From Aptenodytes patagonicus (taxonomy: Eukaryota; Chordata; Aves; Sphenisciformes; Spheniscidae), in NCBI RefSeq assembly GCF_965638725.1, contig NC_134953.1, forward strand, positions 39,112,854 to 39,176,853: a stretch of DNA of 64,000 nt, read 5' to 3'. Made by a program: the position numbers and the translations under genes. Positions 24,601 through 36,600 of the stretch are shown here, piece after piece (positions within the stretch are counted from its first letter, which is position 1; every line of letters begins with the position of its first letter). The notes beneath the pieces were generated by a model. That model ran no database searches and was not told the DNA's origin. It saw only the letters and a program-made list of their open reading frames with translations.

Positions 24601-27600
24601 GGCCTGGCTGCCTGCGCGAGCGAGCAAGCGAGCAGCACCGCCTGCCGGCACAGCACGCCTTTTGCGAGCGAGCTAATTCCATTTGAAGTGCCTTGGTCAC
24701 TCAGGAAGGATGACAGAGGACTGGATCAGCTCATTTGCCGCTCTTGCCCAAATCCAAACCTAGAAATCCATTTGCTTGCTGCTACCCGAGCAGGCAGAGA
24801 CAGGGACAGCACAGGGAATGGGGAACTGAGCAGCAGAGAAACACCTGGGGCTCAGGGATGGCTTTCCTCTGACAGCTGACAAGGCTGGAAGCAAACCCCA
24901 GCCCACTTAAAAGCTGCCATCCACTGAACGTCTTCTCACCCCATAAACCGCCTCTTCACCAGTATAGAACAAACTGGTATACATATATAATGCTTAATTT
25001 TATAGTCCTAATATCAACTGCAGAAATCACATCTCAATACTCTCTAGCCTCTCAGAAAAACCCTTAACTGTGCCCTCTTCAAAACCGCTCCATCTTTCGG
25101 TTCCTAAGCACTAATGTCATAGTCTTTACCTTGGACCCGAAAGCTAAGCTGGGTTTTTATAGAATTTAACATCATCAATGGCAAATGTTGTCACCTGTGA
25201 AACTAAACAGGGCCCACTGGCTGTAACCAAGTCTACCCTCTTTAAATACATATAAGGAACTTCCACTGAAAATGCATTAAGCTTTTGTCAAGAATGATGC
25301 AAGCAGCCAGAAATCAAGCCTGTTTTCCCATTCTTTGTTGGCACTGCAAAGTGAGTAAGAATACTCACTTCATTTGTCGGCCAAGTGAGCAGACTGGGGC
25401 ATTTCCACAGGATCTAGAATGAAACAGCTTCACTTTCGCATAGTAAATGTCTGGCCATAGCTATTTCATGGCAAGATTAGAGTTCAAAAATAGGAGATTT
25501 CTCTGGGAGTGTCTTTTACTCTACAGGAGTGTCTTCTATTCCTTCTTCTCTTCCTCTATTGCTTTGTACTTGGTATAAACTGAGGCTTTCATGAAGAACA
25601 GATCTGGCTTTTGTTTTTCACACCCCAATTTAACTCTACATCTCAATTCATCCTGCATAAGGGATCTCAGTGCTGGGCCACAGCCTCTCAAAGTCATTTC
25701 GTCTGTCCCTTTCTAGGACAGACACACCCAGCTGTGAGTATGGGCTGCAGAAGGTCCCTGTCAAAGAACATCCTCCCCTAGGCAAGTAAGCACCCTCCAA
25801 CCTTCCCCACACCTTCCATCTCAAGACCTGTTTGAGAACCAGGAGGCCTTCACTGATGTGTGAGACATCTGGCAGCAAGAGCAACGGTGTGATGAGATAA
25901 AGGAAAAGAAAAAAAAAGACAGAAAAAACAGAGAGCCTAGATCCCTACCCTGTCATGCCACCCTGCCCTCCAGAACCCAACCCCCTCCCCAGCTGGATAA
26001 GTTTTAGAGTAACAGGTACTAACGGTCTCTGGCTCAAACTGTAGGGTGGGCTGGAGACCATCATCTGGCTGAGAGCAGACACAATGATCAGGATGAGGAT
26101 AGGCATCAGCTGGACAAACAACCCAAGGCCACCCTGAAGGAACAGAAACACACAGTGGAGTGCCACCCATACACTTGTACACAAGGATCCCACGGCATCG
26201 CTCTCCCTCCCTCCCAGCCCTAACACAACCTCGATTCTCCTGCTTTTTGCAGGCATTTGGCTTAGGAGGCACCTCAAAATAACTGGGGGGAACCCAGCAG
26301 CCCACAGTTCCCCTCCAGAAAGGGCAGCGTGACTCCAAAGGTCCAAACCCACTGCCCCTTCTCCAGATGTGACAAAGGGCAGAGGGGACTGGCAGGGGGA
26401 ACCTTGTGAGTGAATTTCAAAAGCCTCACGCCCGTATTTTGTTTTTCCTAGAGCATATGTGGTTTCTGTCCTGCTTGTGCTAGGGAGCAGAACTGGTTTT
26501 ATGGAGAGCCTTCTCCCCTCTTCAGTGTCAGATGAAAGTAATTCCCCCTCTACCTCACTTCCTGAGCTCCCTCCAGTTCCAGCAGAGTACACTTTCCCCT
26601 TTAAGCTTGAGAAAAAATATTCAGGAAGTTCTTCTTGTTTGTTTGTTTGTTTAAAAAAAATATAATTGGCTATCCCCAGAAAATAGTAATCTTCAATACA
26701 TAACCCTGGTCTCTTAAATAGTAAGTCCCTCATTCTCACTTCTCTAGACCAGAGGGCTTGGAGTGCTGGAGATGTACTTAGATTTTCTGTGATGGGAAAA
26801 CATAAAAATAGCTCATGCTATGAAGTGTCTTCCTTGGTTAATTAAGCATCACAGATTAGAAACACCCCATCTTCAACACTGGAATAAAAGGGAGAATGAG
26901 TTCATGCTGGGAGGAGCCACGAGTATCCATATTATCTGAAAAGTGGATTTACCTTTTGAAATTACAGAATTAAATCAGAAAGGAAATGCTTATTCTGTGG
27001 TAAAGACAGGTACACTTTACTGGTGCAATCTTATTTCAAGGTGGCACTGTTTCAAGACACGCCAGCGTTTTCCCTGCTGGATGACAGCTATGAGAGTCCT
27101 GGGAGAACAACCACCAGTAAATTAAACCGCATCTTGGTGTAAATTCTGAAGGCAGCTCACTTCCCACGACCCCAGCTTTCTGTTCAGGGGAGTGGAAACA
27201 GGCAGGACTGTTTCACAAGACAGCCACACCAACTAGCTCGCAATTCATGTATCAGAAAAACCTTTAGACTCCCAGCCCCCTGCCTGTTCTCCACTTACGT
27301 CACCCTGATGTTCTCGTCTGTCCTGCCTCTGATGGTAGGTATATCGCATCCTGCCATTGCTGTATACGTGAACGTTACCTATAGGCAAAAGAAAACTGTT
27401 AAACAAAAGTCAGAGTAAGATGGTGCTGGCTGGCCAGGAAGGAACCACAAAAGGTGGCTGTGTTCCATGTCAGCCTCACCAATAAAAACACAGTAGGAAA
27501 AAGTAGACTGGGTGCTGACAACAGTAAATTCAGGAATTTTAACTTTGAACATTGTCAGAATGGGCTTGATCTGTTTCTTTGGTTCGGGCCACATTCAGCA

Positions 27601-30600
27601 AAGATATAATCCACGCTGTGCTCACACTTAGATCTGGTCTGCCGTTACCACTGCTCTCAGTTCAGCCTACTTCACGTAGCCAGCAGCATGCCAGCCAGTT
27701 CAGAGCTGGAAGAAGGACAGCACATCTGTCTGGCTGGGCTGCTTCCAGGCTGGAGCTGGGATGTCTCAGTGAAATGGTGATTTGACAGACTTGGGCTATT
27801 CCTGAGATCCCTGCATATGTCCCAGTGCACAAGGTGCACATCCATGGTTTTGGTCAGCAGGCCACACGGCTGAAGCCCCTGACTCAAGCCACTCCATCAT
27901 GCTGTCTTGACAGAAATGGCTGTAGCTTTAGGGCGAAGTGGATATGGGACTCCACAGGAGACTGATAGAAGAATTCATACAAAAAAATTGTATTCATCAC
28001 CTGAAGCCAACACTTACAAATTGAGCTATATAAGCTGCAGCTGAAAAAGGAGTATTCCTAAGGTGTACTGAGCAGATATGTCTGAAGGCAAACTGGTGGT
28101 GGGCACAGACATCCGTCTATAGGATTTTGTAGGATCACATGAAAATTCAGGTTGGAAGTGGCCTCAGGAGGCCCAACCTCCTGCTCAAAGCAGGGTCAGC
28201 TATGTAGAGAGAATATCTTGTACAGGCCTCCTCGCTTCTAAGTGAATTTACTTTAGATTAAAACCAATAACAAAAAGAAAATTTTGGTAGTTTTTCCACC
28301 TAAAACCAGAGTTCTTCCATGTCTTGTTTTAAATGTCAAAACTACAGCTGAAAAGGGAGACCGGCTGAGAAAGCAGTCCTGAATTCTCTTGGGACAGTGA
28401 GGAAAGGAAAAAAAAACTGAGCTAAAATAGCAACCTGCTGTTTTTACTGGAGTAGCTTCACCTCTCTGACAGGCAGAACATGAATGCTGCAAAAGGCTTC
28501 AAGATGCCTTTGCAAGTACTTGATGTTAGTGTGTTAATTCTTACATACTGGATAGGAAAGAGCTACCAGAGGAAATCTTCTCAATTGAAACAAAAATACT
28601 TATTTTTCCAAGTTGGTCCACAAAGGTCAAATAACCACTGCCCCGACTGCAGGTCAAATATGACTAGAGCAAATACAAGGGAGTCTTCTAAAATACACTT
28701 ATCCTTATATTAAATCTGTGTTTTTTTGATCGGAACTGATCAAGTGAAGGAACAGTTACTTGGTTCTTTCCTGCTACCCAAACCACGATCAGCACTGTGG
28801 ATAGACAGGATACAGATTTAATTTTCAATCCAAGAGGTTTAAATTATCCTCTAGAAATAACACTTTTCTCTTTTTTATGGGACACAGTGGAAAGAAGGAA
28901 GTGGACACTGATCTCGAAGAGACTGCTTCAGCTGCATGGCAGAGCAGATACAGATCAAGAACAAGGCCCAGGCATTACCATAGTTTGTTCTGATGAGAAG
29001 ATTTAACTTCTAAAACCACCAGGCAGAAAAGCCTTCTTCAAAACAGGATTATTTTTACAACTAGCCTTAAAACAAGTCATTTTTTGTTCTAACATTCAAC
29101 CCAACCTAATAACAGCTGATGTTGCCAGCATGCAAACAAATACCTGAAGTTGGGAAGAATTCCAGCTCTGATGGTATTACCTGCTGGATGCCGAGTTCTC
29201 CAAGTACCCATCTGAACAATTTAGAAAACTCTAGGTGTTTAGGTCATGTGTGAAGGAGAACTCTCTCTCATCAAACTCAGCAATCCTTGCACGGCCAAAT
29301 AAATCACTACTGCATTGTTGCTCTGTCAAAAGGATCGGATCCCATTCAAGAGATTAAGGTTTAACGTGCTTACTAGAAGGAAAACCACCACCAAAAAACA
29401 TGTTGAAGAGGTCCTCAGGGGAGATGTCTGCCTCAAACCCGCGGTGGAAGTCCGAGTGACTGTGTCCGTGCCGAGCAGGGTTGAGTTTCTCATCTCCAAA
29501 CTGGTCATATTGCTTCCTCTTCTCTGGGTTGCTCAACACTGCATACGCATTACCAATGGCTGAAATATTGACAATAAGGAAGCAATTAGCTTCTTTCTTC
29601 TACAGATAAAACATTTAGCCCCGCAAACTGCCAGGACTTGCCTTTCTCATTACACAAATGAGATTCTCAACTACCCACGTCTTTTCAACAGGCTACTTCA
29701 GCGGCGCAGCACTAGTACCTAGCATGCTTCTCTAGCAAACACAGATAGAAGGAAACCACACCAAGAGACTCGATGAAAAAGGCCTTAATTAATTCAAATG
29801 AAGAAGTTATGATATGACTGGTATGAATTCGGTGTACGTCCCTAGAGAAACCCTCTCAAATGAATGAAACTATGAATTGCGAAGGCAATACTGGTAGTAG
29901 AGCAGCTACACGTTTCACTTAATGAAACTTGTTATTTCTTTTGAACAACTAATGCCCAAATCCTTCAGCCGTAAGCAACTGTATAGGAAAATACAATTTT
30001 AGTTGACAAATTTTATTCAAAAGTGGCATTAAGGGAATTCAATGTCATAGCCTAAAACCAGAACTGCAAAGAATTTAAATACGGAAGATCACTGAAAGAG
30101 ACTTTAAAACCTCCCATAAAAGCTAGTAAGGAAACGTTGGCTATAATTTGTGTCTGTCAGCTATGAACTTCAAAATTTCCAGATGCCAGAAGTAAGGTGC
30201 ATAATTACAAGGACTGTTAACCAGTGCCTGTGACAGTGGAAATGTACTGGAACTAAACCCCCACCACTTCCCCAGGTCACTCTCCTTCCACTCTCAGCAT
30301 GTTTGAGCCTTTCTACCAGAATGTCTGCCTGCCACCCTCCTATTTCTGTACTCCTCTCTCGACACGTTCCAGCTTACCACTTCCCCTCTGTGCCAACCTA
30401 CCCAAGAGCCTCCCTACGTGACTGCAGAGCCTATCCTCTCTCCTCCCTGTGTTGCAAAGAGGCAAAAATCTTCATGGCAGTAGTTGCCTGGTGTATAAAA
30501 GGCAGAGGCAGAAGTGATAGAAAAGGGAGATACATGCCCTTTGGAGGAGATTAACTCCAAGATTCAATATTTTCCCGGTAGTCAGATCGAGGTGTACGGT

Positions 30601-33600
30601 TTCTTCTTGGGCTAGAGATTTGGAGCATGGAGGATGTAATGTCAATACACTTGTTCTCCTTCTTGGTTATAATTAGTGCACACAGATCAAACATTTCTAC
30701 AACCAGGCAAGGAAGCCAGACAACAAGGACTAACTCTCAGCATATTAGCTTGTTCTTTCAAACTGTGTGGTTAAGCAACGAAAATGGAGCGGTTCAGGGT
30801 TTTGTTCGCTGTCTGACTTTCTGCTGACAAAGCCCAAGAAACACCTTATTCCAAATCAGGATTTTAGCTCAAAGTAGCCAGGTTCAACTCTTTTTCCAAC
30901 GTCAGCCAAAGGTAGTGATGCAAATCTGCTGCAAGACAGACTGCAGCCAACTGCAACTATGGACTGAAACAAGGTCTCAGGACAAGATGTAACGCTTTAT
31001 CAGCTGTCACTGGGAAGATGAATGCCAAGACTTCAGCTAATACATCAATGTAAGAAAAAATTAACTAAAACCCTCATAGCGGTGCACATTTCCCCCTTCA
31101 CCCTCTGGAACCAAACAGCTGGACTTCAGCGAGCCCTGCAAACTAAGAGCTCAGCTCGGGGGCTGAAGGACGGGAGAGCCAACGAGGCAAGGCTTGGAGG
31201 GGAGATAATCTGAGAGCAGATAGCTCTGTGGTGGAGGATAAAGGGCACCTTGCTTAACGCACGGCTTCTGGCATGTAACTCTTGTCAAAGCCTTTGGCAA
31301 ACATCATTATTTAAGATTACAGGTGAAGAAACCTGCCTTTCGCCACTTAGCAAGGACTGAAGGATAAACTATCAAACAGCAGCTTACTGCACATGCAGTG
31401 TAGATAGATGTCTGCAGATGCTCACTCTTTAATCTGGCACCCATACTAAAACAGGCTCTCCCAAGTAGCTGGGGGTCAGCTCACTATTTGCTAACAGCAA
31501 CACACTTATCAGTTATGGATTTAAGTCTTAAAAGACTTGAACAAACCTTACATAAGACTTTTACTGCTGAATTCATGTCTACTAGAAGCTTACCCGAATA
31601 CTGTATCAATACACTCACACCAGGCTAGCCTTGCTCCCTGCTCCAGCAGAAGTCTCATGCATTTCACTCCCAAGATGGCCGGAATCAGACCACAGTATTT
31701 AAATGGCTTAACACTGCAAAATCAGTGCTGTACAACTGGCACCAAGAAGTTCTCCATTTAGCTCAATGATAACAATCAAACTTCCACAGCTTGCAAAGGA
31801 AAATGGGGTTATATGTTCCAAGCAATAGCATTTCCCTTGGAAAATTACTCCAGTTTTAAGGTATCTTATTACCCAGGAAACATCCCTGCTGCATTTGTAG
31901 AGAGGCCCTGAGAATTGGGCTCTTTACAGCAGAACTGAAGCTCCTGGTGACCTTTTTTGCACTCTGGCTGGGCTCAGCCGTATGGCTGGGGCAGTTTCAC
32001 CCTAGAAATTTTCACCTGCGGTTTCTATCCACCAATTCCGTCCGCAGCCTTTCGCAACAGTCAGCTGCCGAGTGCTTCCTTAGAAACCTGAAGGCTTACT
32101 GGCTGCCTGAAATGCTGAATGAGTGGAAGAGTCTAAATACCAGTTCTGAAGAAGACTGAGTTTCCTGCCATCGGGCCTGCCTGGCAACATTTCTCCCAAG
32201 GGATTCGTGAACCCAAGGGCTGCCTCTGGTGCTGCACAACTTACTGGGTTTCTACGGGATTTGTCAGTAGACGGGGATGCACCCCAGCACCTGCCCTGTG
32301 CTGGATGGCTGCAGGACTTGGAGCTTCCCCCTGCTAGGTGAATGCTCCTGCATCTCTCCAAAAAAAAGGACGGTTAACATCCCAATTTCCTCCTGAGCAG
32401 CGTGGCAGGAGGCTGGAGCAACACACAGGAAGGGCTGCTAGGAGAAAGGGAAGGAAGGCTTCTCCTTGTCCGACTACCAGAGGTTAAGCCTATCCATGCC
32501 AACCTGTGTTTATTATTTTAAGCTTAGAGAATACTTTGTTCATAATACAAAGCTCAGAAGAAGAGATACAACTTTACTAAGAAGAGCTTTATTTCACTCT
32601 ACCTGACTCGTGAGGTTGTTTAAGAGTCCTTGCTAGCCCAGCTCAGCACCATTGCCTGATAGTTGAGGGCAAATCACAAAGTTGGAAATGTTCTTTACCT
32701 TTAAATGCCTCGGTAGCCCCTGGTGCGTGGTTCTTATCTGGGTGAAATTTCAGTGCAAGTTTCCGGTAAGCCTTTTTCAGGTCCTCATCAGAAGCTTCTC
32801 TGTTTACTCCCAGAATTTCGTAGTAATCTTTGCATTGCTTTACCCTGCCAGTAGAGAGGGGAGAAAACATGGACAGTTAGTTTCAGCTGTGAGAACCACT
32901 TTGCATTGAATACGTCAACTCTGCAACATCTCACGCATCACAGTTTCGATCAATGTTGTTCAGTGAACTCTGGTTTACTCAGCTCTAATTCCTCAGAGGG
33001 TGTCCCATTTTTTTTCACAGACTCATTCCCGCTGTGCCTGCATTACTAGCACGCAAACACTCTCACAGAGCAAGTCAAGCCAGTAGAGGTAGAAGGGCCT
33101 CTCCTCAGGCAATGATATCAACTGCTGAAGAATGTGATTGGCAAATAAGCTTCAGATTCATCATGCTCATGTTTTGGAGGCTGTCTGGGAGGGACTAGAA
33201 ACAGCAGGCTGGGATCTGAAGGATAGCTGGGCTATTGGCTTTTCAACCCCCTTCCTCAGATTCAGTTAATTCACAGACTTAAAAATAACATCAGCTAAAT
33301 TCTAGAGGAAGAAAGAGGGAGCTGCCCAAGCCTGTATGAGCAGCCCAGCTCGTTCTGGGTACACTCGCAGCCCAGTGATGGTTCCTCCTTCTCACATGAC
33401 TTCGACGAGACAGAATACAGCAGGCTGGGTTTTTGGAGAAATGGATGACGTAACAAGCATCTCCGTAAGTCCATTAGCCAGAGCAGTTCTTGCGCAATTC
33501 AGATCATGCCCATAACCTTAAATAAAGTCTACCAAGTGACTGTGCCTGCAGTTCAGAACTTCCAGTATTTGCAAATGGCAGAAAGGAATAAAGAACAGCT

Positions 33601-36600
33601 TGAAACAGGGATGGGAAAACAGGTGACTAGATAAACATGTCCTGGGACTTTCCAGCAGAAGCTTTAGAAGTGCATTGTGCTAACAGAGTGAAGCGTCCTG
33701 TGGCGGATTTCTACTTTATTGGGCTCTAAGAGAGACCATGAGCAGAATATCATCAGGAGAGAGGAAAAGGGATATGCCCTGTCACTTGCTACTAGAGCAA
33801 AGCTTAGAGCAGGAGGGCTGCCTACTGCAAGCTATGAGCCATGACTTCCACCTACAGGATCTCAGGACCACATGGGATTTTTCACAGTATTATTGAATAA
33901 CACTAAAGCAAACATTAATGTTAAGTCCATGAGATGAATGCATCCAAAATGCCTCTTTGGACCTCGGCCTGGAAAAGGCCTACGTGCCTACAGTTCTAGC
34001 CCTCATACATGCCTTTGGGGGAAAAATCTCATCCCTCGTAGACCCAACCCAGCTGCCTCCCAGGGCTGCTGTAGCTATAAATCCTCCTAGATACCTTTTT
34101 AAACACCTAGTGAATTAAAAACCACTCGATATGGTTCAAAGCTGACCAGATCTCCTCACATGGCACAGAACATGAGCTGTTGTCCAACTCTACCTACTCT
34201 TTCTGCCTTCCTCCTTCATGTTCCACCATTACATCTTTAAAACATTGTGAAAAACAGACTGGTATCACATGATAAACTCAAACTGCAAGCTGAAGCCGTG
34301 GAGAGCTGCACACACACCTCTTCACTGCATCCACCTGGTCCTGAGTGTAGCCCTTGGGGGCCTCCCCCCCAGCCTCTCCGTTGGCCGATGGGAAGTCTCC
34401 ACTCATTTTCTTGAACTGAGGATTTGTGGACTCCCTGGATTGGGACTGGCCATTGGCTGATTGCTCATTCTTGAGTGATTCAAGCAGAACTGAAATGAGA
34501 AAAAGATGAAAAGAAAAAAAAAAGAAGTTAAGAGACCGCCAAGCTCAACCTGCCCTTCCCACTCTCCCATAAAGAGACCCCTCTTCATCTCTGCCACTGC
34601 TCTAAGATCCCCCACCCTTTGTCAGAAGGACCCTCACCTTTTCACCCAACCCTTGAGCTCCTGCTGCTTCTTGCCCAGATGTGACGGCTACAGCTGTAGA
34701 TATTGCCTGCTTCTCCCAACGCACGCAACCTCCACCAAAATCCCAGGCCTACCCAGCCGGACAGTCCGGGAGCCACAGTGGATCACCAAAGCAGCGCATT
34801 CTTCTCCTCTCCTTTTTTCCCCACATCTCTCCTTAACAGCGAAGCATTTCCATGTTTGTTCTCTAGCATATTATAAAGCATATTATTCTTCTTTATCTCC
34901 TGCTTTTGAGAGTCTACTGCGCTGGGTAAATTATGGGATAATGCTATATCTTTAGAGAGCTTAGAAAATAATACCATGGGATGCCAGTCACATGGGGACA
35001 CAGGGACGCTCCCCTTTTGGGGACAGAGAGCTGCAGCACTGATTGCTGGCAGCACAGTAGGACCCGTAGCACATGAGTCAGAAGCGTGCTTTGTTCTCTT
35101 GCGCTGCCTTACCTACGTATTTGATGTGTGTAGAAGAAGCTGTGAAAACCATCTTCTCTCTCAATTACCGAATATGAATTGCACAAACATGGTTTCCCTT
35201 TTCTTAAGTGGGGTGCACATGTGTATTGGGTAAACTGCTGCAGACTATCGCCTCCTCCTTGCAAGGCTCAGAGACTCTGACACTCAGACAAAGGCTCCTC
35301 TGTCCTTTTCAGCCAAGAGGGGTCAAACATTCAGGCCTGGCGTAACAGCACAGGTGGCAACACTGTGAAACCAACTGAGACTCCTCCAAGCACAGAAGTC
35401 TCTTTCCATCATGCATTTCCCTGGCAGCTGGATAGCGCCATCTTTTTAAACTATTTTTGTCTTTTTTTAACCAAATATCAGACCGATCTCTTCACGCCTG
35501 TAGTTTCTGAAGTTTATATATTGCATCCCCATTAAAGAGAACAGGCACATTTTATTAAATGATTAAAACCAGACAATGTTATTTACAAAGGCATCAGTAA
35601 CTTGACGAGCTTGCAGTCCTTTATCCAGGGCCTAGAACCGAGAAGGACGTTCCATCTCCTCCTGCAGATTGCACATTACAGACCTTGCACTACGGGGGTA
35701 TCACGTTCTTTATGCAAGCGCAAACAACACTTGCAGGCCAAGAGACGAGCCGAGATATCCTATCTGCCCCACAGAGCTTGTAGGGGCGAGAAAAAACCAC
35801 TCGGTAATCCAACAGCCAATACAGGCAATTGTTACAGGACAAAGGATAAAAATGACAGCAGGCTAACGAGCAGTAACTCACTAGATGAGCTTTTGAGCTC
35901 GGGGGCTTCACGGATTTCAGCTTTCAGAAAAATAAATCCTTCCCTCACCCAGGCACTTTTAAACTTTGTCTCGCGAGGCTGTCCCTCCACCAACCCCACT
36001 CTTGCTGTTCTGGGCTCCGTTCCCTACAGCCAAGGGATTTTTGGTAGCGTAGTTCCCAAAACGAACCACAGAAGTCCACGTTTGGCCACGGCTCAGTCCT
36101 GTTTTGCTCTGCAGTCCCAGTCCTATTGCTTTGCATCCCAAAGCCACGCTGGTCCTCCGTGCAGCCACAGCACAGCGCAAATTCATGAACTACTGAAGCA
36201 GAGACTGCTGAATTAGTTTTCAGTTCTGCCGACTCAGCTCCTCACCAAGCATGTGCTATGGATCACTTTTCCTCGCTTATTAGCCAACATTTGTTCAACT
36301 TCTGATAATTTTTCCAAAACTCCCGCTTAAAGGCGACCAGTGGGACTTTGTCTATACCAGCATGCCTGGCTGTGTTTACGTAGGAGAAGATTTCTGCTGA
36401 AATCCCCTTGCAAAACCCTTTGCTGATCCTGTGACGACTCGTGTAGGACCCAGCCAGGGTCAGAGTTTGAAGCGCCGGCTGCACAAGGTCCACGTCGCTG
36501 ATCGTTGTCAAACCCAGCGTAACTCATGAGAAAGAGAAGAGATTTCCCAGGGGCACACAAACTACCTGAAGACTCAACGACCACCGTGTAACTGTGGGAT

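Noticed and set aside
25945-26739. 264-codon minus frame across DNAJB12 exon 6
   Set aside because: Only 26024-26133 is coding, bounded by clear splice sites; the rest is chance read-through of introns on both sides.
35602-36216. 204-codon plus frame in DNAJB12 intron 1
   Set aside because: No recognisable domain, antisense to the gene, and no evident promoter, splice sites or polyadenylation signal supporting it.
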